64,000 bases of DNA from Rachicladosporium sp. CCFEE 5018 (GCA_002077045.2 KZ111157.1:1-64000); one strand, 5' to 3'; positions 52,085 through 63,534 are shown, counted from the stretch's first letter. Notes: generated by a model from the letters alone, not told the origin. A program made the numbers and translations.

Positions 52085-52528
52085 GTTGGGCGCGTGGTGT
52101 TGGCATGAGCTAGGCCTACGCGTCGTAGGCAGACGCGAAGGAAGCTTCGAGGGGAGGGAGTTGCTGTTTAGCGTTTATGTGATCAGTCGCATGGATCTCA
52201 ATGTGCTGCTGCTGCAGGCACTTTACCTCACACGTAGGGCTGGCGCGGGAAGTGGGCCGAGAAAGCTTGTTTGGCACTTCACGTTCGGGGAGCCGCGGGA
52301 GCAGGATGAGGGAGGAGGCCTTAGTCAGGTTTCAGTGGATTTAGCATCATGGGTACAACACCAAGTGATGTTCAAACGAGCTTCGTGTACTGTGTAGATA
52401 GCAAACACAGTCTAGCATCAACACCACGCCGATAGTTGAGGTCACTATTGCATCAAGTCCTCCTGACCGGAGCTCATTTCTGGCCAACACCTAGGATTGC
52501 CAGGCTACGCGCCACAAGGTATCCTGTC
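52085..52528. promoter_or_regulatory. Divergent region, Myb factor / membrane protein
   Basis: 444 bp between two divergent starts; presumed promoters. No gene recognised. Confidence 0.5.
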
Positions 52529-53302
52529 ATGCCTCATCACCGTAATCAAGAATCACACGAAGCCCACGAAACCCATCAACTCCCCTTCCACCGCAAACTC
52601 GCTGACGCCAACCCCTCCGAGCCCATCCGCCCCGACCCAAACCATCTCCTGCGCCTACACTTACACTGGGGCCTCCCTTACGCCCCCGAAAACACGCTCT
52701 TCTACGTCTTCGCGATCCCGTCCTGGATCCTCGAGATCGCCGCTGCGGTAACGGGGTCCTTTAAGAAGACTCCGAGCCCTGCGTTTATTGGCTGTATAAC
52801 GGCGTTCTTGGTGTGTCATTGGGCTGCGTGGCTGCAGACTGTTTTTGGGATGGTGCAGCGAGCGAGCTGGAGGAGGAGTGAGGAGAGCGTGGAGGAACGG
52901 GTGCAGTTTTTGTGGCTTGCGGTCAGGCTGCAGAGGCTGATGCTTGTAAGTCTGATCTTCTCATTTCAATGTGGGTGTGGCAAGTGCAGAGTGCTGACTC
53001 CATTCTAGCCTACAGCCATAATCGCCCTAGCGACCTTCATCCCGGCCTACGTGCAACGGGATTCAGAGGATGATCTCGCGTACTGGCTTCTCTTCCTCCT
53101 CTTCTTCATCATCAACACCGTCTGCTCGGTCATGAACGCTTACAATAACATCACTTGGGTACGTTTCCCAATCCTTGCACCGATCTGTGCTCGGGTCATA
53201 CGAAGAGCTACTGACAAGTATGTACAGGAGGCAGATAGACTCTGGTTCGAGGACCGCATACCAGGCGTGCCGAGTGCACATTACGCAATCTTCGGGATCT
53301 AG
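52529..53302 (+). CDS. Four-helix membrane protein, unknown function
   Basis: Three exons, 52529-52945, 53009-53158 and 53228-53302, all in phase 0, give 213 residues. After a hydrophilic, His-rich N-terminus there are four likely membrane helices: LFYVFAIPSWILEIAAAV, FIGCITAFLVCHWAAWL, TAIIALATFIPAYV and LAYWLLFLLFFIINTVC. The tail ends RIPGVPSAHYAIFGI. I do not recognise the family. Splice sites are GTAAGT..CTAG and GTACGT..ACAG. It is divergent from the Myb factor and convergent with PHB2. Confidence 0.65.
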
Positions 53303-53637
53303 ACCTGCTCTCAGGATAAGTCGGTTTGCTGGCATGATTCGGCTCAAGGGTGGTCATCTGTTCTCTCATCTAGCATGGTGTCTGGCGTTGTCCGTGCATG
53401 GCAGGCTTGGGATTTGGCATGTGTGTAGCAACTGCTGCTCGGAGACTTGTACGCGATGTTCAAGAACTCTTTCGTGGCTTTGCCATAATCTCAAAGTTGG
53501 AGAGTACATATACACAGCGCTCATTTTCCCGTCCGAATCTTTTCTCCCTTCCATGCTACAAGCACACTCCGGCCGTCCTCATCTCCGAATCTCTCCTAGT
53601 CCCGTCTCCGCACCAACGTCCCTTCCAGTCGTCCACC
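53303..53637. other. Convergent 3' region, membrane protein / PHB2
   Basis: 335 bp between two stop codons, pyrimidine-rich towards PHB2. It should hold both 3' ends. No gene seen. Confidence 0.5.
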
Positions 53638-54751
53638 CTACTTCTCCCTCCGATTACTCCTATCCACCTCTCCTCTACTAATATTTAGCCCTAAGCCCTC
53701 AGTATCAAGATACACCTTGTTGCTGCTCTTCTCCAAAATCCCCGCAATAGTCTTAGCATTATCGAACTCCCTCAGATCAACGTACGACCTGCTCTTCTTG
53801 ATTGCGTCACCGATCAGCTCTGCAGAGCGAGCCTCACCCTGGGCTCGCACAACAGTAGCCTGCTTCTCCTGGCGCGCTTTGTCGACTACGAAGGCGGCGC
53901 GCTGGGCTTCTTGCTGCGCTACTTGCTTGGCTTCGACGGCTGCTGTGAATTCGGGGGAGAAGGCGAGGTGCTATTGATAGCGTCAGTGATCGTGATTGTG
54001 TCAAGAGGTGGTTGGAATGCGACGAACCGTCAATGACACATCATCAAGCATGATATTAAATCTCGCCGCCCGCCGCGCAAGATTCTCCCTTACAAGTCTC
54101 GCCACATTCTCTCGCTGCGTAATCAACTGACTAGCATTGAACTGCGCCACAACGCTCTTCAACACCTCATTCACGATACTCGGTAGCACGCGCTCATCGT
54201 AGTCGGTCCCTAGCGTTCTGTAGATCTGCGGTAGGGCGTCTACTCTCGGTCGTGAAAGCACACGGCAGGTGATGTTCACCATCTGCAAATCCTTCGTTCC
54301 GGTGAGGGAGGCGACATTGCGCGGTTTGGCGCGGACGTCGTAGTCGATGGGCGTTTCGAACCAGGGGATCTTGAGATGCGTGCCCTCGGCGAAGATCTCT
54401 TTGCCGACGCCGCCGATGCGGGTGTACTTTATTGCGCGGTGGCCACCGTCGACTGCGTTGCATTAGTGTCTGATACCCGGCAGAAATGATATCGGGAGTG
54501 TGTACCGTTGAAGAGAGCGTTGTTGAAGAGGTAGAAGGCGCCTGTGCCTGCTATGAGGAGGCCTATGCCACCTAGTGCTGCTTTGGGGTTTGCCGGTCCG
54601 CCTGCACCACCTGCGCCGCCGAATCTGTGGTCCTGTCAGTCGATGTTGCTGACCGTAGATACTGGAGTATTCCATACCTTGCTCCGCCTGACTTCTGTAC
54701 ACGCTGGACGTTCTTCTGAAGCTGTTCCCACATCTGCCGTGGGTCCGCCAT
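53638..54751 (-). CDS. PHB2: Prohibitin 2
   Basis: Four exons, 54678-54751, 54506-54624, 54028-54452 and 53638-53970, give 316 residues. A short N-terminus (MADPRQMWEQLQKNVQ) and a glycine-rich part lead into one membrane helix (GGIGLLIAGTGAFYLF), then the SPFH/band-7 domain (VDGGHRAIKYTRIGG, RPRVDALPQIYRTLG, ERVLPSIVNEVLKSVVAQFNAS), and the coiled-coil C-terminus (EAKQVAQQEAQRAAFVVDKA). With Phb1 it forms the ring complex of the mitochondrial inner membrane that supports respiratory chain assembly and the m-AAA protease. The donor after VSLT is GTTCGT, slightly unusual. The tail (SRGEVDRSNRREK) looks longer than the family usual. Confidence 0.93.
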
Positions 54752-55403
54752 CTTACTGTGTCACCTGAAGGCGATGTAGTTGTTGAGTCTGCGTCGGTCG
54801 CTTCTTCCAGTGTCGACGCGAAATATTGAATACCAGATGAGATCACAGTCGCACGACCAATACTACAACGCCTGCATCTTACGGCAGTAGTCCACTCTCT
54901 CGATGACACCTCCGAAGCTCTTCGGCGCGGAAGTATCCGTCTCCGGCCTCCGCATAGTACCCCTGCAGCCAGCCAGCTCCATGCTCGACTTGGCTACTCT
55001 ATCTTCATAGTGACAAGTGTTATGGAGTCTTTCGCGGTCGGCGCAACGCATTCTGGGAGTATCAATCACCTTCATTCCTTTCATTTCTCCGCTTCTGCTG
55101 TCGATATTGCAAGAGAGGTCAGATTCGTTGTAGCCATTGCTGTCAGCGGCTGGGTAACGGTTACTGTCTTGAAGGGGCTACTGGGTGGCTTGGGGAGAAG
55201 GGAAGACAGATAGAGTGGACGACCGAATTCTTGAGCGCGGAGAGTGCAGCTTGCTCCGAAGCTCTTAGATCTCGTTGTAAGGAAAAGGGCGGAGAAAACA
55301 TCGGAGTAATCACGAAGTGAGCACGCGACCATTACATCCCATCTGGACGATACCCATACCCCATACAGACGCTTTACATACCCTCACGGCCCCGATCGTC
55401 AAC
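54752..55403. promoter_or_regulatory. Divergent region PHB2 / L-type lectin
   Basis: 652 bp between divergent starts. Minus-strand frames of 73 and 83 codons (54863-55084, 55081-55332) and a plus-strand one are present but overlap one another and match nothing I know; they are not called. Confidence 0.45.
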
Positions 55404-56779
55404 ATGAAAACGACCGCGCATTCTCTCCTCGCGGCTGCGATCCTCGCAGCAACAGCATCCGCCCGCTCAATCGTGGACAACCTTTCCTTCGGCACCGGCG
55501 AGCGCATATCACCCAATGGCAGAGGTGTCCCAGGCTGGAGCGTCAGCGCTCAAGGCCACTCGCCGCAAATCCTCTCAGACCGTGTAGTGCTTACACCTCC
55601 GACGCCTGCCAATACGCGAGGCGCACTCTGGGCGGATCACTCCCTAACTAGCACAGATTGGAACGTCGACTTCTCCTTCCGCGCCAGCGGTGAGTATCAA
55701 GGCAGCGGTAACCTCCAGCTCTGGCTCGTAAAAGACAAGAACGCCGTCGGGCAGAACGACTTGTATGGCGTGGAGAAGTTCGACGGCCTAGCGATCGTGA
55801 TAGACCAGTACAACAACCGCGGCGGCTCCATCCGCGGCGGCTCCATCCGCGGCTTTCTAAACGACGGCGGCCAGAACTTCAAATCCCACTCCAGTCTCGA
55901 GAGCCTCGCCTTCGGCCACTGCGATTACAGCTACCGCAACCTCGGGCGCCCGTCGAAGCTCTCAATCACCCACGACAATGCCGGCCTGACAGTAAAGATA
56001 GACGACAAGAACTGCTTCAGCACTTCCCGTGTCGCCCTTCCCTCGGGCTACAACTTCGGCATCACGGCCTCCACGTCCGAGACACCGGATAGCTTCGAGA
56101 TCTACTCCTTCGCCGTCTCGACCGCCCCTAACACCCATACCGGCGCACCCGTGCAAGCGAAGCGAGCAGACTCCAAGCCCTCCCCTCCCACGCTGCAGAA
56201 GCTTTCCGATCTGCCTTCCGCGCCGGATTTCCTACCGGATACCTTGCCAGAGACGCTAACGAGTCAGACGGAGCAGTTCGCAGACCTGCATAATAGGATC
56301 CAAGGCGTCACGCACCAGATCGCGGATATGTACGCTCTTCTCGCGACTCTGGGGCATAGATTAGATGAGCGGCATCAGGAGCTCGCAGCGAGTGTGATAC
56401 AGCATGGCAGCTCCAGGGACCAGATTGGAAGGATTGATCATCGGGTTGAGGAGGTTGAGAGGACGGTGCAGAGGATTTTGAGGGATGTGGAGAGTAAGGA
56501 TTATAGGATGCAGTTGTCTGAGATGAGGGAGGCTGTGGAGAGTGTAAGGGGAGGTGTGAGTGAGCATTTGCCGGAGAAGTTGGGGCAAAGTAAGTCGGGT
56601 CTTTTGTTCTTTGAGTGATTAGGGATCGAGTACTGACTGGTGCGCTTATAGTCGTGAGATCTTCCTCGCCTCGGCATTGGAGTTTGATTGGCGTGGTGGT
56701 GGGCGTGCAGATAGCGCTCGCCGCGGCGTACGTGGTGTACAAGAGACGGCGTGCGGGCGCGCCGAAAAAGTATTTGTAG
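55404..56779 (+). CDS. L-type lectin ER-Golgi cargo receptor
   Basis: Two exons, 55404-56589 and 56652-56779, give 437 residues. A signal peptide (MKTTAHSLLAAAILAATASA) is followed by a legume-type lectin domain (about 25-250) with WNVDFSFRASG, the acidic GLAIVIDQYNNRGG carbohydrate-site segment and FGITASTSE. A predicted coiled coil (about 290-390), one membrane helix (WSLIGVVVGVQIALAAAYVV) and a basic tail ending KKYL, a KKXX retrieval signal, follow. This is the ERGIC-53/VIP36/Emp46-47 plan: binding glycoproteins in the ER and carrying them to the Golgi. A 15-bp tandem duplication repeats GGSIR next to the sugar site. Confidence 0.9.
55821..55850. repeat. 15-bp tandem duplication in the lectin gene
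   Basis: GGCGGCTCCATCCGC occurs twice without interruption (55821-55835 and 55836-55850), adding one extra GGSIR pentapeptide in frame. Confidence 0.9.
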
Positions 56780-57077
56780 AGACGTGGGCTGAGATCTGGA
56801 TATATAGTGCATAGCATGGGTGGAGTGGGACGGGTTTATAAATGCGATGGCTATAGTGTGCATAAAACTTGGACATCAAACATTGAGTGCATCATGGAGC
56901 GAGATCTGGTCCGAGCGTCTGATCAAGTGGCTTCTTACTCGCTGCGCTGTTTATTGAACACTTCTAGTGTGGCCGTGGCCGCTATACAACACTCACCCTT
57001 CATACCTCATGCTTCTCCCCCAATGCTCGCCACAGAATTGAGCTACATGTACTTCCCAGACACGCACCGGCGTCGCT

Positions 57078-59492
57078 CTACGCCCCTTCCCGACGGAAGA
57101 AATACACATAAGCAAACTTCTGCAGCTCATCACCATCCCCCCCTTTGGCGACCTTCTCATCGTTGAAGAGTACCCATTCCTCCTCCCCTCCCTGCTTTTC
57201 ACTGACAGTCTTCCGCACGAAAGCCACATAGTGACCCGCGTGGATGCTGCTGCCCTTGTGGCAGACAATACTCTTGAGTCCGTACTTCGCTGGCGCTGTG
57301 TCACTGGTCGATGCAGCGGGCGGCTCGGTCGTGGAAGCGTCGGCAGGCGGAGCGTCTGAAGAGAACTCGCCAGTGGCGTCAGGATGACTGAACAGCCAGT
57401 CCACCGCTCTCTCCATATCGCCGCCTGTCTCGCGTAATGCTTGACGGGCTTGTGGGGCAGAGAAACCCATGGCGCCTAGACTTTCGATCTTCTCATCGTC
57501 GACTGCTGCATTCGCCGCAACTCCAGCAGCACCGCCGAGATCGAGAGGCGCGTCGATATCGGGGTCTTCCATGTGCTCGAATAGCCACGACATGGCAGTC
57601 TCGGCATCCGAATTGCCAGTAGCGTGTAGCGCTCGCTCGCAGCGGGGTTGCGGGAAGCCCATTGCCAGGAGGCTGTCGAGTGCACCTTGATTAGGGGTGA
57701 AGGCTGCTTTGCCAGGTGCAGCATCCTCAGGAAGAAGCTCTTCGCTGGCATCGTGCGGCGGTGCGCGAAAGGGCTCGAGGTCTAGCGCGTTGTCTGAGAC
57801 AATGACCGGCACGTCTTGTTTCGTGGGGACCCAATTCACGATCTCGAACCTGCGGGCGTTGATGGCGAGTATTGTGGGGAAGGTGAGGAACCGCGTTTGC
57901 TTGCTAAAGCCGTCTTTGCTTGAGCAGGAGGGGCATGTGAGCTCGACTGTGTCTTCGGCTGTGTAGGACGTGAGGCACTCTTCAAGGGCGACGGGCTCGA
58001 AGTCGTCTTTGGGTTTGGTAGTTTCGGTCGCGTCGGTCATCGCGGTGTCGGTATCAATTTTGGGCACGCGGCGAATGGACACCGCGACCGAGAGATTCTC
58101 CATCGAGTCCTGGCTGTAGCGGACTTTCTTGCAGGACAGACATTGGAGCTTCTGCTCCATTGTGAAGCGGAAGGCGTCAACTGGGTCGAATGTGTCTTTG
58201 TATTGAGCTATGGCCGTTTGCTGAGAGCGTGTGATGAGTTTGAGAAGGTGGAGGAGGAGCTCGAACGAATCCTGCTGCCGCATGGTGCTGAACTCTTCGT
58301 GGCCACGCCCAATGAGGTATTTGAGCATCGCTGGTGCCAGACCACGCTGATGAGGCTGCTCGGGTGTGTCTTCTGAGGTCGCTACGTCTATTTCTGGTAC
58401 ACTGTACCGGCCTGATAGTAGTCCGTCCGCAACCTTGCGAAGCTGTATCTCCAAGTCTTCTGCTGGCTTGCCGGTCGCAGGTACATCCTCGTCCGGCCGG
58501 TGGTATCGTTTGGCGAACTCGGGCATGCTGAAGAGCGATTGTAGTACGGAGTTGAGGTAGCAGCTGTTCCCAAGGTTCTTCAGTCCAGTGAACCCAGGCC
58601 CAAACATTGCAGTAAGCTCCTTGCCATCCGCGTTCGTCATACTGAAATCCCACGACATGTTCTGCTCCACGTTCAGCTCCTGCAAGCTCTTCTCCGTTTT
58701 CTCCCTACCAGCAATGTCAATCCCCCAGTGCGACAGATGTAGCACGAGCTCCGAGTCCGTCCGCTCCTCATCACAGGCATAGCAGTAGATGTCGGCATTG
58801 CCCTCAGCAGTGATGCTCCCTAGCTTCACTGCCACAGGATGTCCAGTCTTCTGGTTATGCTCCACTTGATGATTATTCCCCGTCACGCCACCCATCTGCT
58901 TCCTCCCGCACCCCAGATTGCCACACGTCAAACACAGCCACAGATTCTCCTTCAACTCGCACTCCCCACAGTGCCCCAGATCCCCACTCCCAATTTGCCT
59001 GCTAGCCTCCTGCTCCAGACAAAGCGTATGCTCACAAGGCGTCAACTCCAACTCCCACGCCTTAACCTCCTCCTGCTTCGAAAAAGTATTCGCCCTCAAC
59101 ACCCCCCCAACAACCTCCTCCACCCTCCCCTCCCTCTTCAGCCCCTCAACACCACACTCTAAACACCTCAAATCCGTCTCCGTCTCATACCGATCCTCTT
59201 CCGTCTCCGCGGAGATAGCAAGCTTACTCAGCTTCTGCGGCGGCTCATCGCGGTGTTTCCGTTTGCGCGTGCGCTTGATGTTGACTGCTAGAGGATGCTG
59301 GGCTTGTGTGGCGTGGAGACGGGCGTGATTGCGGTCGTCGGTGCAGCCGCCGTTGAAGCAGTGCAGGCAGACTGAGAGGCCGGAGGGGGAGTCGATGCTG
59401 TCGAAGCAGAGGGTGCAGTCTTCGCGATAGACGGAGTCGGAGGAGCGGGGAGGGTGGAGGGAGGCGGAGGTGAGGTGGGGGCAGGTGGTCAT
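57078..59492 (-). CDS. UBP14: Ubiquitin C-terminal hydrolase Ubp14 (USP5 type)
   Basis: 804 residues in one exon. Two zinc-finger UBP modules come first: a degenerate one near 1-110 and a full one near 150-260 (CEHTL...LGHCGECELKENLWLCLTCGNLGCG). The USP catalytic domain follows with the Cys box GLKNLGNSCYLNSVLQSL (Cys 311), interrupted by two UBA domains (about 630-670 and 690-735), and the His box HAGHYVAFVR near 760. This is the USP5/Ubp14 layout: it disassembles unanchored ubiquitin chains and feeds free ubiquitin back. Divergent from the dienelactone hydrolase. Confidence 0.95.
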   Translation of the reverse strand: MTTCPHLTSASLHPPRSSDSVYREDCTLCFDSIDSPSGLSVCLHCFNGGCTDDRNHARLHATQAQHPLAVNIKRTRKRKHRDEPPQKLSKLAISAETEEDRYETETDLRCLECGVEGLKREGRVEEVVGGVLRANTFSKQEEVKAWELELTPCEHTLCLEQEASRQIGSGDLGHCGECELKENLWLCLTCGNLGCGRKQMGGVTGNNHQVEHNQKTGHPVAVKLGSITAEGNADIYCYACDEERTDSELVLHLSHWGIDIAGREKTEKSLQELNVEQNMSWDFSMTNADGKELTAMFGPGFTGLKNLGNSCYLNSVLQSLFSMPEFAKRYHRPDEDVPATGKPAEDLEIQLRKVADGLLSGRYSVPEIDVATSEDTPEQPHQRGLAPAMLKYLIGRGHEEFSTMRQQDSFELLLHLLKLITRSQQTAIAQYKDTFDPVDAFRFTMEQKLQCLSCKKVRYSQDSMENLSVAVSIRRVPKIDTDTAMTDATETTKPKDDFEPVALEECLTSYTAEDTVELTCPSCSSKDGFSKQTRFLTFPTILAINARRFEIVNWVPTKQDVPVIVSDNALDLEPFRAPPHDASEELLPEDAAPGKAAFTPNQGALDSLLAMGFPQPRCERALHATGNSDAETAMSWLFEHMEDPDIDAPLDLGGAAGVAANAAVDDEKIESLGAMGFSAPQARQALRETGGDMERAVDWLFSHPDATGEFSSDAPPADASTTEPPAASTSDTAPAKYGLKSIVCHKGSSIHAGHYVAFVRKTVSEKQGGEEEWVLFNDEKVAKGGDGDELQKFAYVYFFRREGA

Positions 59493-59907
59493 GCTGGGCG
59501 GTATATGTGGAACAGTGTTTGAGAGCTACCAGAGACCGGTGGACTGGTGTCTAGAAGAGGTGGCACGCGTTTGTCACTTTTGTTGTCTGTGCCTGACGAG
59601 CCTGGCAAATGACGAAACAGCTCGAAACGGCAGGTGGGGCCCATGGTCGTGTCTTCCAGCATGTGGCGGGGTAGATCATTGTCAACTCCTCCACCACGTG
59701 TCACGTCACCGACAGCGGAACACGCGGCGGCACCCAAGTGCCGAGAGGACAGCGAGTATGCCGCCCTCGCAACGGTGTTAGCTCTTTGCTCCGGCCTCTT
59801 CCAAAGGTTCGCTGAAGTAAAGTCGAGTACATAATCTTCCTACCTCTGTTCACAATCCTTCTCTCGACATATTCACATTTCCCGTCAATAGTACTCATAC
59901 CGTGACT
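59493..59907. promoter_or_regulatory. Divergent region UBP14 / dienelactone hydrolase
   Basis: 415 bp between divergent starts; presumed promoters. Nothing else recognised. Confidence 0.5.
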
Positions 59908-60907
59908 ATGGCCTCTCACCCTCCAGGACAATGCTGTACCCAAGGTGTTCGCCATACCGGCGAAGCCAAAGGCGAGTTCGTCGATATTAAAGGGAGTACG
60001 CGGTCCACCATGCCTCTAGTCGAGCTCGCCATACTGACCCACCGCAGTCAAGACCTATGTCTCCACCCCCAAGTCCGGCGACAAGTCCCTGGCCATTATT
60101 ATCCTGCCCGATGTGTCAGTCCACCTTGAGAACCAATCGCGCGTAAAGCAACTCTAACCCCTCCCTAGCATCGGCAACGAATTCATCAACGCCCAACTAA
60201 TCTCCGACCAATTCGCCGCCAACAACTACTACACCGTCATGCCCGACCTCTTCCAAGGCGACCCCGTCAAGCTCAACCGTCCCGAGGGCTTCGACATCAT
60301 GGAGTGGCTCCAAAAGGGTGGCCCAGAAGGCAAAGGCCACCTCCCCAACAGCGTAGACCCGATTGTAGAGAAGACGCTAGCCTGGATGAAGGAGCAGGGC
60401 GTGAAGAAGGTTGGTGCTGTCGGGTACTGCTTCGGTGGGAAGTACGTGTGTCGATTCTTGGCAAAGGGCAAAGGGGTCGATGTCGGGTATACGGCGCATC
60501 CGAGTTTCGTGGATGAGGCGGAGGTGAAGGGGATTACTGGGCCGTTGAGTATTGCTGCTGCTGGTATGTTACAAGGCAATGGGGCGCAGAGTTGAAGGTC
60601 GTGCTGACGAATGTGCAGAGACGGATCAAATCTTCCCAGCGGAGAAGAGACGTCAGACTGAGGATATATTGAAAGAGATGAAAGTGCCTTACCAGATGTC
60701 GCTTTACTCTGACGTCGAGCACGGCTTTGCCGGTGAGTCGAGGGAGCCATACCTTTTCAGTGTTTCACTACTAATCCAGCCGCAGTCCGCGCCGACCTCA
60801 GCAAGAAGTCCGTCAAATTCGCCAAGGAAGCCGCCTTCCTCCAAGCCGTGCAATGGTTCGACGAGTTCCTCAAGGGCGACCGGAGCAGCGCCACCCCGGC
60901 CGAGTAA
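59908..60907 (+). CDS. Dienelactone hydrolase family protein
   Basis: Five exons, 59908-59995, 60048-60114, 60169-60563, 60619-60732 and 60786-60907, give 261 residues. The alpha/beta-hydrolase nucleophile elbow is GYCFGG with Cys as nucleophile, the acid is in ETDQIFP and the histidine in VEHGFA, the usual triad for this family. The N-terminus CCTQGVRHTGEAKGE is typical of fungal members. The substrate is unknown; lactone or ester hydrolysis is expected. No signal peptide. A second member starts at the window's right edge. Confidence 0.9.
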
Positions 60908-61060
60908 GCTCAAACTTACCTAGAAGGCGTTCAGGACGAGAGCTGAGCGTCGTAGATCAGGAACAAAGCTATAGTATATACATCTCATTCGTTTCGTCGC
61001 GGCGCTCATCCGCTCCGTTCATGCCTGCTTCACGCTGTACCATCTTTCGCTATAGCGCCT

Positions 61061-61957
61061 TCAGACAGCACACTTCTGCTTTCGCGCAGACTGGGTGATA
61101 TTCTACCGCCACGTCAGCTCCTACATCTCGACGGAAAGGGGCAGCAGATTGAACACTCACCCTCGTCCTTACGCTAGTGAACTCACAGCCGTCCGGCGCT
61201 CCGAACACTGGCGTAGTCCGGTACGCGCCCCAATACAGCACCAACTGCGTCTTTCCCTGGATCGTACGATTGCACGCTGCACACTCGTCAGCAGAGTCCC
61301 ATTGCCTACTCCGAACTTTGTATCTTGCACGAGACCACATGACTGACCAAAGAACCCATTACTCCCCGCCGCCACTCTATGGAACAAGCCTCCCGTCGAT
61401 GCTGTGTACAGCCAGTCAAAGAACTGCTGCCCCTTCACAAGGCTGATATCGATCGCGAGACCGTAGTTCGAGCCCACGGACGGAGCATAAGCGCCGTAGA
61501 TCCCGCGGACTGCAGGTTTCTGGCAGGAGGTGAGATCGAAGTCTAGGGCTCCGTACAGGAAGCCGTTGCTGTCTGTTGTTTGATTCGTGTAGTTTACGAA
61601 AGCTGGCGTGCCGAGGGGAGATCCTGGGGCCAGGGCGACGAGGACGATCTGGGTGGAGGAGTTCGATGTTGCTTGGGCGGGGTGGTAGATGGGGTCGGAG
61701 CTGTTGGAATGTATTAGCATGTTGTGGCATGCTGGGAAGGAGCCGAGAGGGAAGGTATGGTGCCGGGTTGGTGCATGCACTCCCGGACTGGTTCAATGCA
61801 TGGCGGAGCAGACGTACTAGTTGGCTGGATTGGAGGTCGAGAACTCTACGATGAATTCCTCTTGGGTAGGTGGCTTTGCATGGCCAGGCTTGCTGGTGGT
61901 AGGCGTGGCGACAACACGGAACGGTAGGAGTGATGCTATGAGAGTAAGGCACAGCAT
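61061..61957 (-). CDS. Small secreted protein, four-Cys family, distant paralog
   Basis: Four exons, 61818-61957, 61348-61700, 61161-61276 and 61061-61102, give 216 residues. The leader MLCLTLIASLLPFRVVA is a likely signal peptide. Introns fall at the same places as in 40255-41030: before SDPIYH/SAQLHH, before CNRT/CNVS and before the short last exon. Exon 3 is 116 nt in both. The core reads DSNGFLYGALDFDLTSC; the four cysteines (DLTSC, ACN, GCEF, KCAV) align with those of copy 2. So this is a real gene and a family member, though clearly diverged. Its function is unknown; a cell-wall or host-interface role is only a guess. Confidence 0.78.
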
Positions 61958-62750
61958 TGCTACTAGTTTATTTCAAGCGAGTGTGGTGCAGGAAAAAGAT
62001 AGGATGTGGTGGACGAAGAAACCAGTCGAGGAACGCAGAAGCGTAGGAAATGAAGAACAGGACCAGTACTATACCTTTCCTTGCAGAGTCGAGCATCCCT
62101 TCCTCGTCTACCATCGCATCACGCGGTGAGCGGCTGATCAAGTTGACGAGTCAGCTTTCAGCAACGAGGTCCTACAGCGGTCAAAGGAAGCTGGCCAGAC
62201 AGCCCCCAAAGCTGGCCTTGTCAGTTCCAGGGCACTATCGACTGCAAGCCGCCCGCCATAATATAGTACATCTAAGGTCATCGTGTGGTTTACAGGCTCC
62301 TTGGCAGCATGTCTGCATTATTAGTTGATGCAAAGAAGCGAGGCCAAGGCGATCTAACAGTGTGAACAGCAAGGCTTCGAGCAAGTCAAGCCAGGTACCC
62401 GGCGCGGGCATGCAGGCGGATCGATCTCGTGGCCAATAATTGCCAAGATCTGTAGGCTGGATTTGGAGGAGAAGGATGAACAAGGGAATCTGGAGGGAAG
62501 CTCTGCGTGATGGGACAGCCCGAAGCGCGAAGGGACGAGCCGGGGAAACCCCACCATTGGCAGCGGAATCGCGTAAAGTACACTGTGCAGGCCAGATACA
62601 AGACGCGACTAGGTCTTATCGTCGCCACCGGGTAGGGTTTCTCATACCTCAGGGCATTGATGGCGCCTTGAGTGTGTAGTGTCGCGCCGAGCGCGCCTTC
62701 GCCTCCACCATCTCCTACGCGTTACAACGGACACCCTCCAAGCCACAACC
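61958..62750. other. Intergenic upstream of SLD5 and the secreted paralog
   Basis: 793 bp between two divergent starts. Only short overlapping frames occur; no tRNA, repeat or conserved protein recognised. Confidence 0.5.
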
Positions 62751-63534
62751 ATGGACACAGACATATCCGACATCCTCGCCTCGGTCTCCTCGCCCTCCAT
62801 ACATCCTCAAACACTCGATCTCCAAGCCCTGACTCGCGCCTGGGTGAACGAGCGCTCTGCTCCCGAGCTTCTACCCTATCCCTCAGATCTCATCGCTCGC
62901 GTAAGCCAGCGATTGAGCGCACAAGTGAGTACCGCATTCGTGGAAGCGCATTGGGAGTCTGGGTAGGAACACGGAGCTGAGAGACCACAGTGTAGATCCT
63001 CAAAATCGAGTCCCTGACCTCGACAAATAACCCGGGCCTGAAATCGACACTGGTCATATACCAAACCGAACTAGAACGAGTGAAGTTCCTCCTGCGCTCA
63101 TACCTCCGCGCAAGGATCGCAAAGGTCCGTCTGCGCTACTCCCCCTCTCCATCTACACCTGCTGACTGAAACCATAGATTGACGCCTGCCCCCACCACTC
63201 CCTCGCCCTCCCCTCCTCCCACCTCTCCCCGCTCGAGAAGCAATACACAACGCACCACCAATCCTTGCTATCAACGCACTACCACACGTCCTTCCTCTCC
63301 GCTTTCCCGGCTTCGCTGCAACGATTAGATGACACGACAGGCGGCGTGAGCATGGTGGATAGGCCGGATGAGGATACTGCGGTTTTCTGCCGGGTGCTGA
63401 GAGATTGCGGGGCGGTGGATGTTCAGGGGCCGGAGGGCACGGCGCAGGTGGAGCTGAGAAGAGGGGATGTGTGGGTGCTGAGGTGGAGGGATGTGAGAGG
63501 CAGGGTCGAGGAGGGGAGTGTGGAGATGATATGA
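62751..63534 (+). CDS. SLD5: GINS complex subunit Sld5
   Basis: Three exons, 62751-62924, 62996-63124 and 63178-63534, all phase 0, give 219 residues. The N-terminal half is helical with LTRAWVNERSAPELLPYP and QTELERVKFLLRSYLRARIAKID, typical of the GINS A-domain of Sld5. The C-terminal beta domain ends LRRGDVWVLRWRDVRGRVEEGSVEMI. GINS joins Cdc45 and Mcm2-7 to form the replicative helicase. Splice donors are GTGAGT and GTCCGT. Confidence 0.9.

Noticed and set aside
54863..55084. 73-codon minus-strand frame upstream of PHB2, with an ATG
   Set aside because: It overlaps other open frames, lies in a divergent promoter region, has no recognisable motif and no second copy to test for conservation.
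61416..61952. 178-codon minus-strand frame over the secreted paralog
   Set aside because: It is a shadow frame that crosses the first intron; the spliced model keeps the family core, cysteines and intron positions.
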